DNA of 64,000 nucleotides, taken from the NCBI RefSeq assembly GCF_945859685.1, contig NC_079148.1:52338421-52402420 (forward strand). The letters are read 5' to 3'. The notes beneath the pieces were generated by a model. The model made no database searches. It was not told the DNA's origin and was given only the letters and a program-made list of their open reading frames with translations. This DNA is from Eupeodes corollae. Lineage: Eukaryota; Arthropoda; Insecta; Diptera; Syrphidae. The position numbers and the translations under genes were made by a program. This document shows positions 24,088 through 36,055 of this stretch, piece after piece. Position 1 is the stretch's first letter. Every line of letters begins with the position of its first letter.

Positions 24088-24775
24088 AGTAAAAAGAGGC
24101 TGGGATGCGACCCACACTGATAACTTTCCATCCCGTCTGTCAATTTTTCTTCCTTAAAAGTTTGTCTATATGTACTCGTATCAATTCTTACCAATTTTGC
24201 GTACAATTTTTTGTAGATTTTATTTTTTATGAAAAACGGACTGTTGGATTTTTATATAAAAATCACTGAATATCGAAAACAATATTTTCTGTAAAATAAA
24301 ATGAGTTTGAAGTCAATATTTTTAATTTTTGAAAAGCTATTTGAGTCGAAAATCATTTTTTACCAACTTTTGTTCATTTTTTTTCGGTTTTTAATTTTTT
24401 GTAAAAAAACTGTCAGTTCGATTTTTCTCAACATTTTTCAAGATGTTGACAACAACATTTCTTATAAGATAAAATAAGTTTTTCAAGTTTTTGAAAAGAT
24501 ATTTGAATCGATATTCAATTTTTACCAACTTTGAATAATGTTTTTTTTTATATTTTTATTTTTTATAAAAAAAACTGTCAATTCGATTTTTCTCAAAATT
24601 TTATCAGATGTCAAAAACATTATTCTCTTCTGCACAAAATTGTTTTGGAGATGAAATCATATTTTAGTCGTAAAATTTGAAGGTAGAAATTTTTTTTCAG
24701 TTTTTTTGATTTATAAAAAAAGCTTACATGAATCTTTGTAAAAACAAAAAAAAGAGTACTACAAATCGATTGGCG
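24088..24775 (+). repeat. AT-rich repeat family X, copy 2
   Basis: It has the same start as copy 1 ('aaaaagaggctgggatgcga' at 24091-24110), then three or so diverged tandem subrepeats of roughly 120-140 bp, each with 'gaaaa...atttgaatcg' and 'aactgtcaattcgattttt' blocks. It ends where LINE coding sequence starts. No protein is encoded. Confidence 0.65.
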
Positions 24776-26774
24776 CAAAACTGAAAGAGGTGAAGACGTC
24801 TAATTACTGATGGAGTTTAGCAAAAGAGCTGAAAACAACTGGATTTGTGAAAGGAAATGCTTTGATTAGTGCAGTCTTTAAAGAATATTTCTTGGTGCTA
24901 CTCTACCCACGCATGCCTCCAGTGAAAGCATGCCTCAAAATCTTGCTCTGTACCTCTTCTCGACAACCCCATTGCGTTGTACGAATTAAATGAATTTCTT
25001 TAAAATACAAAAAGGTTCAGTTCAATACTGAGTACCACATGAGTTCCTTACCAAGGCCCCACTATCAGCGATAAATATATTAGCTAAACTTTTCAATCGA
25101 ATGCTCGAATGTGGAATAGTGGAATCAGATTTCAAAAAAAATATTATTTCCCAATTTACAAAAAAGGTGATCAGAACATCGTCCAAAACTATAGAGGGAT
25201 ATGGCTTATGGACACTATTGCAAAAAGCTTTGCCGGAGTTCTATTAACAAGACTACAGCAATGGGAAAAGGAATATAGTATCCTAAATGAGTTCCAATGG
25301 ATTTCGAGAAGGCTACAACACTGCTGATAATCTGTTTAACCTCTTTTATATCATAAAATTTCAAATGAATGACAACAAGAAAGTTTACTGTTTCTTCATT
25401 GACTTAAAAGCGGCGTTTGACTTTATCGACGAAGAGCACTTTTATACAAACTGCAAATCTAAGGAATTTCTGAGAAACTCATCCGATAAAACAACAGCTG
25501 CGGTATGGGATGGGGAACAATTATTGTCAGATTGGTTTGAAACAACGATGGGTGTTAAACAATGTTGCTTGCTGATTCCACTATTTTTCGCACTCTACAT
25601 AAATGATATCCATGAGTTCATAGGAGGGGGTATTTCGCTGAATGGAATGCAAATTCGATTGCTAATATATGCGGATGACATTGTGCTAATAGCTGATAAG
25701 ATAGACATATTACAAGGCATAAGATGGCAGAATACTGTCAACGGTGGAATCTTGTTATAAACCTGGAGAAATCGAAAGCGATGGTCTTTAGAAAAAGAGG
25801 TGGTAGACTTAGCCAACAAGAAAATTGGAAGCTCAACGGAGCAACCATTGAAGTTGTTAGCAAATACGAGTACCTTCATATTATATGGCTAACTTCCGGA
25901 CTAAGCCTAACGGAGCACTTCAAAGAACGATCTAAACAAGCTAGACAGAGCTTAAATTTTACGTGGAATAGGTTTATCACTAATAAAGATGTCAAATTAA
26001 CTTCTAAGAACGATATCTTCAACGCGGTTACCAGAGCTATTCTCGGTTATGGAGCACAAGTATGGGGGGACTTACAACATGATGAAGTGGAAAAGATGCA
26101 AAGATACTTCTTCAAAAAAGTACTGGGTCTGCCAAGTGTGTAGCCTAACTATGTCTTGAACTTTGAATGCCAGTTGAAACCTGTCTTTGAATAAACGATG
26201 ATTTTTAGCCAAGCTGATAATTGAAAAAAAGATTTTCTGGTTTAGGAGTTGGAAAAATAGCTTCAATCGGGAAGATGTAGAACAGTTAGATGAGATCGTG
26301 GCCAACAAAACTCTGTTTAAGGTAGTTGTGCATGGCGTATCAGTTAAAATAATTGAACACCAGCACTTAGAGTCTCTGCAAAGAGCACAACAAACGAGAA
26401 CACACAGCTTATACCATTTACTTGATTATACTGCTAGTGAAGTTTACGTCTCGGATGACTGGGATATATCCAAAATTCGCTGGATTTTGAAAGCAAGAGC
26501 AGGGCTCATTGTGATCAATGGAACACAAAGGACAGAAACTGAAAATCTAAACTGTACTCTCTGCAATCCAAACGAAGAAGAGACCCTTGCACATTTTGTG
26601 GGAATTTGCCCAATTTTAAGAAGCATTCGTTGAGAGACATTAGGAAGTGGTTCACTTGATATGAACACTAAAATAGATTTCTAAAATGGAATAAAGGATT
26701 GGAACTGCATCATCAAATACTTACAAATAGCACTGAACTATCGCCAACAACTAATAAATGAATTTAACAACTAG
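24775..26774 (+). pseudogene. Non-LTR retrotransposon RT ORF remnant, clade unresolved
   Basis: The RT is recognisable in order: 'FPIYKKGDQNIVQNYRGIWL' (about 25149-25208), 'FFIDLKAAFDFID' with the first catalytic Asp (about 25396-25430), 'GVKQCCLLIPLFFALYINDI' and an intact 'YADDIVLIAD' (about 25669-25698). Then come 'CQRWNLVINLEKSKAMVF', 'GYGAQVWGD' and a C-terminal 'CTLCNPNEEETLAHFVGICP' zinc-binding-like box (26550-26610), ending in 'LINEFNN' and a stop at 26772. At least three frameshifts separate the pieces. No endonuclease was seen, so it is 5'-truncated. The family is common in insects, but I cannot name the clade. Confidence 0.75.
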
Positions 26775-28560
26775 AGTTTGAAACGTATCTTTATTTTATT
26801 TTTGCCTTAAAAATAATTATAAAGACAGACGACAAAAGTCATTGTTGAACCTTTTTGTTTAAAGAAATAATAACACATTTGTTAAATTATTACTAATTCT
26901 ATTTGGTGTTATTATCAGCATAGGTTGGCCGGTAATCGACAGTATTAACATAAAAAAAAAAGTTCTTAGACCATTCTGAATGTTTTCCATTAAGACTCAT
27001 TCAAACTTATTCTCACTAAAAAATTTCAATCGTGCTTAAACACAAACAAAGAAAAAGACCAAAACTTAAATCTACACAGGTATCGAACATTTTTAAAAAC
27101 CATTTCGTCGCATCTGTTAAAGAATTGGTTTATTTATCAAATTTAAAATTTCGATTGAAGAAACCTCTTGAGACTTTCCAAAAAAAAAGTGCCAAATCTT
27201 TTCCCCGAATCAGAATAAAGCTGCTTTTTATGCTGAAATATTAAATTGAAGAAATTATCTTCAATCCGTCGCGTTTCCCTTCGGTTGCCTTATAGATTCA
27301 ATTATTTTGTATCGAATGCAAATAAGCAACTTGGAAAATGTTTTTTTTTTGTTTTTTCTCCTTCAACAAACTAATTCATCATCGATTCAAATTATGCCGC
27401 TTCGTGCTGTCATCAACAACACTAGCAACACTGGCCGACAACAACAACAACACGTAGCGCCATCGTGACGGCCGCGGCCGGGCGACTATGACTATACGAC
27501 GACAACGACAACGACACGACGCCAACTGAATCCATCACTCTTCATTGGATGACAATCAATCATGTCTTCACATACCGCCACCCACCGCAACGCCATCCAT
27601 GCCGCTCTACCATATCCGGAAATACAGATTGCAATTCGCAGGCCATCAAATTGATTACAATCGAACACTTTGTGTCGCAGGGGCTCTTTTGTTTGTATTT
27701 GTGTGTTGATTGACAAGTGGGCTCGCCCCGGATTTGTTTTTAATTATTTTTTTTCCTTAAGGACTTACAAACGTACATATGAGTGAGTTTTTTAACTGTT
27801 TACTTAAATATCCATTAAAAAAAAGGAAATAAGGTAAAAGCGCGTAAAATAAAACTACCCACGAATCACTAAATCGCGCCGCCGAGCTATCGCCCCCCGC
27901 CGCCACTTCAATAAAAGAAAACCAACGACGATTATCGTATAAGTAGAGTAGCGATGGTGCTTATGACCTGACCAAGCCTTAATTTTTACACGCAACTCGT
28001 GTGCAATTTGATTTTAATCATCATCGTCATTATAATAACAATTTCGTTTTGCTGTGCTTATAAATATTTGTCAAATTTAATTTTCGTATAGTTTATGTTT
28101 TATGAGAACCCTCCTTGAGAGGGTGTTATGGTATTTTATGTAAAAGGTAATTGTTTTCACTTACACTTTTGATTTATTGCCATAGCTTTAATGAGTAGGT
28201 TAGGTTGACCGCCAAGCGACCGACGTAAGCCTTAAGTGACGTGTTTAAGATGGCGATTTTGATATAAGAAATCGCCTTAACAAATTTTATGGCATATTAT
28301 ACAACTTAAAGTTGTTTACTTTTCAAACATGCAATGGGAAGCCACATTTAATTTATTACACACATTTCATAGGACGATTTCAATCATAAATATTTCACAT
28401 GGTTTTTTTTTGTATTTTTAAAGGATTTTTGTTTTTTTTTTTACTTAAGTTAAGACAACTTAAAGTTTAACACAGTAAATGTAACTTCTAACGGCTTAAC
28501 CAATTTCAATGACATTATGCATATACTTTCGGTAGGTCTGAGAATAGGTTTAATTGCATC
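26775..28560. other. Unique sequence with a GC-richer island, no recognised gene
   Basis: The outer parts are AT-rich. A more GC-rich core at about 27400-27960 has CAA/ACG-type short repeats (27438-27525) and a run 'ccgcggccgggcgac' (27471-27486). Open frames here follow from the short repeats and show no known domain. The island could be a host exon or regulatory DNA, but nothing decides this. Confidence 0.45.
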
Positions 28561-28760
28561 AACATCGTACGAGATGCAACGATCTTACGATATTATTCAG
28601 TGACGCTATGCACAATTAACCATTGATTGCTATTGAGGATCTTGCCAAATTACCATTCGGTCATTTCGGTATACATTCATCAAATCGAAATGCATCTGAT
28701 TTAATAGACACTGAGTTGAATCGTACACTACAATACAATACTGTAGAAATGGCAGTGATT

Positions 28761-30190
28761 TAAAGGCGAATCTTCCTCACCGTCTAATTATCGACCGATT
28801 GCACTTACGTCCCTTCTTTCCAAGGTCATGGAAACGCTGATTAATTATCAGCTCAAGAAATATCTTGAAGAACGGAAGCTTCTTAATGACCGACAGTATG
28901 GCTTTCGTAGCAATAGGTCCACTGGTGATCTCATGGTTCATCTCACCGAATAGTGGAACAAATCTTTACATAGTTTTGGAGAAAGTAAGATTATTGCACT
29001 TGATATTTCAAAAGCCTTTGATAGGGTTTGGCATCAGGCTCTCTTATCGAAAATGCGTGCTTTCGGTTTGCATGAATCCCTGCTTCATTGGATTAGTAAT
29101 TACCTTTCGAATCGTTCAATACAAGTTGTATTGGAAGGATTCAAGTCTGAAAACCACAAAATAAATGCTGGTGTGCCCCAGGGCTCTGTACTATCTCCAA
29201 CACTCTTTCTCATTTTTATTAATGATCTCCTGTCTGAAACATCTAATCCAATACATTGTTTCGCTGACGATAGTACTCTTAGCTTTTCATATTCGTTTTC
29301 AGATTCACATCCCTCTTCTTCGGATGTGGAACTGCAACGACAAAATATGATAAGCTCATTAAATTCCGACCTAAGCAGCATTGTACAATGGGGAATAAGA
29401 AACCGCGTGGAATTTAATGCTTCGAAAACGCAATGCTGTCTTGTATCGTTAAAGCGAATTATACCCCCCTGCCATTATCCATAAATGGCACTTGCATCGA
29501 GGAAACTGAACATCTCAATATTCTTGGTATGTGTATCACCAACCACCTTTTGTGGAACGATCACATACGCGATGTCGCCAAAAATTCCGCAAAATGTTTG
29601 GGTTTTCTAAGGCGATGCAAGAAGTTTTTCTCCCCCTCTGATCTGGCTGTTATTTACAAGACTTGTATACGTCCAAAACTTGAGTATAACTCCCTTATCT
29701 TGGCTGGTGCTCCTGCAACTTACTTTAGCCTCTTAGATAGTGTTAAACGTAGAGCATTTAAATTAATTGGTGATATTACCATCATAAGATCATTTACGTC
29801 ACTTGAACATCATCGAAATGTTTCTTGTCTCATCCTCTTTTACCGTTATTTTAATGGTTTATGCCCTAGAGAAATAGCCAGCTGCATTCCTCCCCTTAAA
29901 CAGTTCAACCGTAATACTCGCACTTCTAGAAATGCTCATCAATATACTCTCGAGCCCTTCTTCGGTCGTACTGTCAAGTACAGAGATTCGTTCTTTAGCC
30001 GTACTATGCGAATGTGGGATGCCTTGCCACACTCTGTCTTTCCCAGCTATTGCAATATTCAGGAATTCAAAACCAATGTGCACCGACATCTCCTTTCAAC
30101 CCCACTCTCCCTTTCCTAGTGCTCACACTGTGTCTACATAATAAGGGTAATATATCCCCTTGAGTGTGCGCTTATTATAAAAAAAAAAAA
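28761..30190 (+). mobile_element. CR1-like LINE inserted in the Helitron helicase
   Basis: About 1.43 kb, 5'-truncated, ending in an A-run at about 30178-30190. It is flanked by AGTGATT at 28754-28760 and again at 30191-30197, a 7-bp target-site duplication. Removing the LINE and one copy of the duplication rejoins the helicase frame. It is the best preserved LINE of the window and the reference for the fragments at 20-700, 15740-15805 and 20795-20905. Confidence 0.88.
28764..30119 (+). pseudogene. CR1-like LINE reverse transcriptase, nearly intact
   Basis: One frame runs from 'SNYRPIALTSLLSKVMETLI' (28783-28842) through 'YGFRSNRSTGDL', 'IIALDISKAFDRVWH' (catalytic Asp), 'GVPQGSVLSPTLFLIFINDL' and 'HCFADDSTLSF' (FADD catalytic box near 29260). 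It has one stop near 28951 and loses frame near 29460. The second frame (29433-30119) carries the conserved C-terminal region 'EHLNILGMCI', 'IYKTCIRPKLEYNSLI' and 'RDSFFSRTMRMWDALP'. The endonuclease is absent from this copy; a piece of a similar one is at 47.7-48.3 kb. The clade call is by RT style and is tentative. Confidence 0.82.
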
Positions 30191-31403
30191 AGTGATTGTC
30201 GCTCGTAATGTCCCACTAATGAATGAAGAACAAAGAACCATTTATGACCACATCATGCTCGCAGTTTCGGCAGGACAAGGTGGTTTCTTTTTTTTGGATG
30301 CACGAGGTGGAACGGGCAAAACATTCCTTATTTCGCTAGTTCTTGCTAAAATTCGATCAAATAATGGTATCGCAGTGGCTGTTGCATCTTCTCAGATTGC
30401 GCAAACTTTATTGGATGGAGGCAGAACAACTCCTTCAGTATTTAAACTGCCACTAAATATTCAAAATTACCCAGGCCACAGTGCTGAAGCAGTATAAATG
30501 GTCATGTGGGATGAATACACAATGGCACACAGACATTGAAAGATATAAAAACAACGACAGACTATTTGGCGGTACTCTGTTACTATTTTCAGGTGATTTC
30601 AGACAAACACTTCCCATTGTTCCGCGTTCAACGGACGGTGATGAGATCAACGCTTGCTTAAAATCTTCGCCACTGTGGCGTAATGTTGAAAAAGTAAAAC
30701 TGAAAGTATTCGTGTTCAAATGCTTCATGATCCATCCGCTAAAACGTTCTCAAAGCAAATGTTAGCTATAGGCCACGAAAAAGTTACTACAGATAAAACT
30801 GGATACATGAAATTACCAGTCGATTTCTGCACGATAATTAATTCACAAGATGCTCTCATTGACAATATACAAATCATGAGTGGCTGTCAGAAAAATCAAT
30901 TTTAGCAGCAGAAATTCGTGGATACAACGAATAAAATCTCAAGATACAAAATTTTGTTACCAGGAGACTTGGTGTCATACAAATCTATTACTACAGTTTG
31001 TGATTCTACCGAAGCTGTAAATTATCCAACTGAGTTTTTGAACTTTTTGGATTTACCAAGCATGCGATAATTTACCTACAACTGAAGATTGGATCTCCGG
31101 TAATTTTGCTTCGTGATTAGTAATTAAAAAATGAATGAAAAATGCTATCGAAGCCATAATTATAAATGGCAAATTTCGAGTTGAAAATATATTATTAACG
31201 GGAATCCTTTCTATACCCACAGATGTGCCAATTCAATTCAAACGTCTTCAATTTTCAATTAGATTGGCATTTGCAATGACTATTAATAAGTCTCTAGGCC
31301 AAACGATGAGTCTATCTGCTAGTTTGTTGTTTGGTGATTTCTCTCCCACTTATATAACACATCCTTACACACTTAAAATAAGTTATTTATTTCTAGCAAA
31401 ATA

Positions 31404-32348
31404 GACAGTTTCAGATCTATCCCAGATCGCTTAGACTATACCACCCCAAAAATGGTATTCGGTAAAAGCTTCCATGTGTTCATCCTTTCAAGATCCTCCT
31501 GGGAAGAAGAGATACTCCTGGAAGACGATGCGGTACACTTCTATATAGACGGTTCAAAGACCGATCACGGAGTTGGAAGTGTTACCTTTTCAGAACAACT
31601 GAATCTCAGTCTATCCTATAGACTTTCCAATCAATGTAGTGTATTCCAGGCAGAAGTAATGGCGGTTAAAGAAGCACTATCCTGACTCAAAGAAAACGTT
31701 ATATCTTGTAAGGATATACGAATCTTCTCAGACAGCCAAGCCGCTCTTAAATCTCTCTCGTCTGTCTCCCCAAACTCTCGAATAGTCCACGATTGTCGAT
31801 CATCCCTGAATGCGATGACGGAACAATTTAATATTCACCTCATTTGGTTGCCGGGCAAAGCCGATGAGCTCGCCAAAAACGGAACACTTCTGCCTAATGT
31901 TAGACAAAAACATAACATAGGAACACAACTTGCTGCTTGTAAATATCTTCTCAAACAATATGCTCTAGAATCAACAAATGCTAGATGGTCACAGAGTACC
32001 ACCTGCCTAGCAACCAAGGAAATAGGGCCAATCATATACTTAAAACGGTCAAATGGTTTGACATCCATCAGCAGACAAAGTATAAGCTCTACAATTGGAG
32101 TAATAACATTACACTGCCTCATAGGAAGACATGCTCTGAAGCTATAGGTCTACACAAATGACTACTGTAGAATCTACATGGACGAGGAGGAAGAGGAAAC
32201 AGTCCAACACCTTCTATGTACATGTCCAGCCTTCTCCATTAGAAGGAATAACTTTCTCGGTAATCCCTTCTTCGATAATACCAGTTACTCTTTCATGAGT
32301 AACCTCATTAGTGGTATCACAATGGACCCAACCTAACCTAGCAAAATA
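31404..32348 (+). mobile_element. I-like LINE 3' part inserted in the Helitron
   Basis: It is flanked by 'ctagcaaaata' at 31393-31403 and 32338-32348, an exact 11-bp target-site duplication. The other Helitron copy has this site once and uninterrupted (51229-51239, minus strand). The coding remnant contains an RNase H region: 'FYIDGSKTDHGVGS' (about 31532-31573), 'QCSVFQAEVMAVKEAL', 'IFSDSQAAL' (about 31727-31760) and 'IWLPG'. After it comes a Cys-rich 'TVQHLLCTCPAFS' end. RNase H after the RT is typical of the I superfamily. The element ends in 'aacctaacc'. The 5' truncation removes the RT. Confidence 0.85.
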
Positions 32349-32398
32349 TTCTTTAGAAATTATTTTTATGACAAAACAACGTGTGTCGGGTCAGCTAG

Positions 32399-33669
32399 TA
32401 AAATATAAAATTAACGAATTAAAAATGAAATTTTTTGCGAAATCTTTTAATATATTCACAAGAAAGTAAATCAAATATGTATACAGTACTGAAAATAAAA
32501 ATATCAGAAAATCTGAACTCTTTAGGCTTATTTAATTGGTCAAAATGTTCCAACGATATTTTTTTAAGATGACAATTTTTTATTTTGCTAAAGAGATATT
32601 TTTAAGATGTAAAACCAATACATAAGCATTTTAAGTAGGATCAGGATTTTAGTAAGAAAGAGTACTTAAATTTTCCAACATTGAGTCGCAACCCAATTTT
32701 GCCAGTTTTTAAACGGTTTTATTCTAGGTTTTCATTTTTTGTAAGAACAATTCTCAATTAGTTTTGAATGAAAAAGGAGTCAATTAAATATTTCCTTTAA
32801 CGTATTTAAAAGTCATTATCTTCAATTGTTCTCGAAATATAGTTAGATAGATAGATAAGTTCTTTATTTTTTCAATTTTTTATAAGTTCAATATTTCATA
32901 ATAAAAGATATACAAAGCATGGCTTTATAAGCCGTCTGCCGAAAAAAACTAATTAAATAAAAAAATACAATATTTGAGTAAAAAAGAGAGAATATTTCAT
33001 AGTTAAAAAAACAGGTATATTTTTTGAAAAAAAATCAATATAAGGGTTTTTTTTATAAATCAATAAAACTGAAAAAAAAAATTTGTCACCTCCAAAATTT
33101 CACGACTGAAATATGATTTTATCTCTAAAACAATTTTGTGCAACACAGAATAATGTTTTTGACATCTGATAAAATTTTGAGAAAAATTTAATTGACAGTT
33201 TTCTTACAAAAAATAAAAATTAAAAAAAAATGTCTCAAATATCTTTTCAACAATATTGTTGAACTACTACCTTAAACTACTTTTACCTTATAAGAAATAT
33301 TGTTTTCAACATTCGATAAAATTTTGAAAAAAATCGAATTGACAGTTTTCTTACAAAAAATGAAACTGTAAAAAAACAATACTTAAACCTGGTAAAAATT
33401 TACTGTCGACTCAAATAGCTTTTCAAAAATTAAAAATATTGGCTTCAAACTTATTTCACTTCACAGAAAATATTGTTTTCGATATTCAGTAATTTTTATA
33501 TAAAAATCCAACAGTCCGTTTTTTCATAAAAAATAAACTCTACAAAAAATAGTACGCAAATTTGGTAAAAATTGATACGAGTACATTTATGGACAAACTT
33601 TTAAGCAAGACAAATCGCAGACGAGATGGGAAGTTATCAGTGTGGGTCGCATCCCAGCCTCTTTTTTTA
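32399..33669 (-). repeat. AT-rich repeat family X, copy 3 (inverted partner of copy 1)
   Basis: Reading on the minus strand, it starts with the 'gaggctgggatgcgaccc' hairpin end (33640-33662) and carries the AT-rich subrepeats. It includes the LINE-like tail with TATC units (about 32842-32950) and ends at the Helitron CTAG. It is about 350 bp longer than copy 1 because it keeps subrepeats that copy 1 lost (around 33010-33300). Confidence 0.65.
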
Positions 33670-33954
33670 CTTTTCAAATTGTTGAGATTTATTGTCCTTA
33701 TCTTGAAAACTCACTTTTAGTTAATCGACAGTTTTTTTCGACAGCACTGTATGAACCATATTTTTACAAACTGCATTTCTAAATATCAGCTTTTTCATTA
33801 GTATTCAGTAAAATTAAAAGAACTTAAATGTGAATTTCTTAACGATCGTGAATTTCCAATATAAAAAATAATTCGATTTAAAAACAGACGTTATCAATAT
33901 TTATCTTTTGAGCCTGTATATACTTTTCACATACAAAATTGTAAAGGTCATTTC

Positions 33955-34915
33955 ATTACATTAAGGTGGCGCTATAGTCTGGGGCGGACCTGGCCCTTAA
34001 CCAACAAGCATCTCCAGCCTCCAGTTTCGCACGCCAAGTTGGTTAAGGCCTACTGCACCGTCCCTCAGGATTGGATTCAAAGACCTTTCGGGCTGGAGCG
34101 TTGATGTCTCTTCGCTCTACAGGACCTAGCCATCGAAGTCGTTTTACTTTAATTCTGTTAACTAGGTCAGTGTCGCTATACAGCCCAATCAGTTCTTCGT
34201 TATATTTTCTACTCCATTCTCTATCTGTGCATACGGGACGAAAAAATCATCCGAAGAATTTTTCTCCCGAAGCATCCCTAAGACGCTCTCATCTTTCTTT
34301 GACAGGGTCCAGGCCTCAGCGCCGTAAATGAGAACCGGGATGAAGAGTGTCTTATAGGTGGTGATTTTACATGCTCGAGAGAGGACTTTACTTCTCAATT
34401 GCCTTCTAAGTCCAAAGAAGCAGCGATTTGCAAGAGTTATTCTTCGTTTGATTTCAGCGCTGGTGTCGTTGTCTGCATTAATAGCGCTGCCTAGGTAGAC
34501 AAAGTCCTTAACTACCTCGAAGTTATAGCTGTCCAGTGTCCATGGTGACGTTTTGTCGTTCAGTGTCTTTTTTTGATGACAGCATATACTTGGTCTTGCC
34601 CTCATTGACCACTAAACCCATCTTCTTCGCTTCCGTCGCAATGCTCAAAAACGCTCCACTGAGATCACGCTTTGATCTTCCAATTATGTCAATATCATCT
34701 GCGTATCCAAGTAATTGGATGGACCTTTGGAAGATTGTGCCTATACTGTTGACGGTTGAGTCTTGCACAATTCTTTCCAGAACGATGTTGAAGAAGTCGT
34801 ATGATAGTGCATCGCGTTGTCTAAAACCTTTTTTGACATCTAAAGCATCGGTGACATCTTCTTTGCGATCTTGATAGAGCAGCGTGCATTCTCCATCGTC
34901 ATTGTGCTCAAAAGG
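33955..34915 (-). mobile_element. RTE-like LINE copy F (subfamily II), 5'-truncated
   Basis: The 3' end at 33955-33975 is 'attaaggtggcgctatag', with the tetranucleotide repeat almost lost. The element is cut at about 34915, within the RT. The two readable pieces are 34523-34768 ('QLLGYADDIDIIGRSKRD', catalytic box intact; 'GLVVNEGKTKYMLSS') and 34189-34605 ('INADNDTSAEIKRRITLANR', 'IPVLIYGAEAWTLSKKDESV'). About 45 bp of the extreme 3' region is missing near 34019 and again near 34050, compared with copies C and D. Confidence 0.8.
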
Positions 34916-36050
34916 ATTTTATAAGGTATCAAATGATATTCCTGACTACTATTTAGTTATGCCCAAATACGAATTCTAAAAGTTTTGGAAATTCATTTAA
35001 GCCTTATAATAAAAAAACAGAGTTTATCCATAATCTATAACTCAACTCCAAAGCCTCAGCAGCATTTATGACAAATCCATACAAGTCTGTTTGATAGCGG
35101 CATTTCGAAGAGGAATTTAGAATCTAATGACAGAAGACCCCAAAAACTAAGCTTAAAAAACAACAGCATACGTGTATCGTGTAGGAACCGTTTCAGTTGC
35201 ATACATATGCACATTGCACATGTTATTTGCATATATATTGCATTAAAACAAAGCAAGAACTCATTTATCGCGCAACAGTTTTGCACTCACAACAACTGTC
35301 GTAATTAATACAACTTTGCCATCATTCAGCTAACAGAGATGAAAGAAAACATCATGCTGGCTGTTAAATGTGAGGCGGTCTTCAGTCTCTCGCAACGATA
35401 ATACTCTACATGCACTGTACTCCACTCCTGATGGCCTGACACATCAGGGGCTGGCTCATGGTAATGGTACATATCCACTGTACAATGACGGCAGAGGGCG
35501 GTGGTGGCGTCAAGCGGTGACGGAACAGAACTGCAGCATGTTGTATTTATATGAAATTCGCGTTAATTGACGGGACTATTTAACACAATGCACCGCACAC
35601 ATCCAGTTGGAGACACCATCATCATCATCATCCCCATCAACATCATCAGCTTCAGAGCCCGAGAGGGAAAAAGGGGAAGAGGATGTATGATAGCGAACCG
35701 AACAACAGAATTATTTACAAAAGGTTGCAAGTGTAATTCAATTAATCGTCATGAAGATGGATGATTGCATTTTACGGTCGCACATTGACAATTTAATTGT
35801 TTTACCATTGAATGACTTGGTAATAAAAAGTGTTGACGTTGGCTATATTGGCTCATAAAACTATATAGTCATTGCATACACCATGAAGTTTATATTTTTG
35901 TATTTATCTATTGATGCACATACTAAACTATTTATTATATAAAAAATATGTAATTAATTTGACACAGGTAAAATAGCCGAAAGGCCGAAGCAGGATAAGG
36001 CCTGCAAGAATATTGGAGTCCGTTTTATAAAATCTAAGCCCTCTTACCCT
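34916..36050. other. Mostly unique sequence without recognised genes
   Basis: The left part is AT-rich. A GC-richer patch at 35350-35750 contains a clean small hairpin, CCTGATG and CATCAGG at 35427-35433 and 35442-35448, and a CAT-rich run near 35618-35650. No coding domain was found. Confidence 0.5.
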
Positions 36051-36055
36051 TTGTA

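Larger units (their letters stand above)
28620..31404 (+). pseudogene. Helitron Pif1-like helicase ORF, interrupted
   Basis: The pre-helicase part ends before the LINE with 'YNTVEMAVI' (28726-28760) and continues in the same frame after it with 'VARNVPLMNEEQRTIYDHIM' (30198-30257). Walker A follows as 'GGTGKTFL' (30307-30330). Walker B is 'MWDEYTMAHRH' near 30504-30536 in another frame. 'SGDFRQTLPIVPRST' is at about 30592-30636. The C-terminal 'RLAFAMTINKSLGQTMSL' lies at about 31261-31314. Pif1-family helicases of Helitrons unwind DNA during rolling-circle transposition. Several frameshifts and stops between these motifs make this a pseudogene. Confidence 0.85.
28560..32398 (+). mobile_element. 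Helitron, 5'-incomplete, carrying two nested LINEs
   Basis: Helitron coding sequence is present in three blocks: about 28620-28760, 30191-31403 and 32338-32398. The 3' end is 'gggtcagCTAG' followed by T. The gaps between the blocks are a CR1-like LINE (28761-30190) and an I-like LINE (31404-32337), each bounded by a direct duplication (AGTGATT and ctagcaaaata). No Rep (HUH) domain or 5' TC terminus was found, so the left limit is approximate. The element is dead, with stops and frameshifts in the helicase. Confidence 0.8.

Noticed and set aside
27492..27716. Minus-strand frame ending in a run of valines
   Set aside because: The valine run is a translation of the ACG/CAA simple repeat. The remainder resembles no known protein.
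32332..32340. Telomere-like TTAGG/CCTAA repeat
   Set aside because: 'acctaacct' is only two units and forms the 3' end of the I-like LINE in both of its copies.
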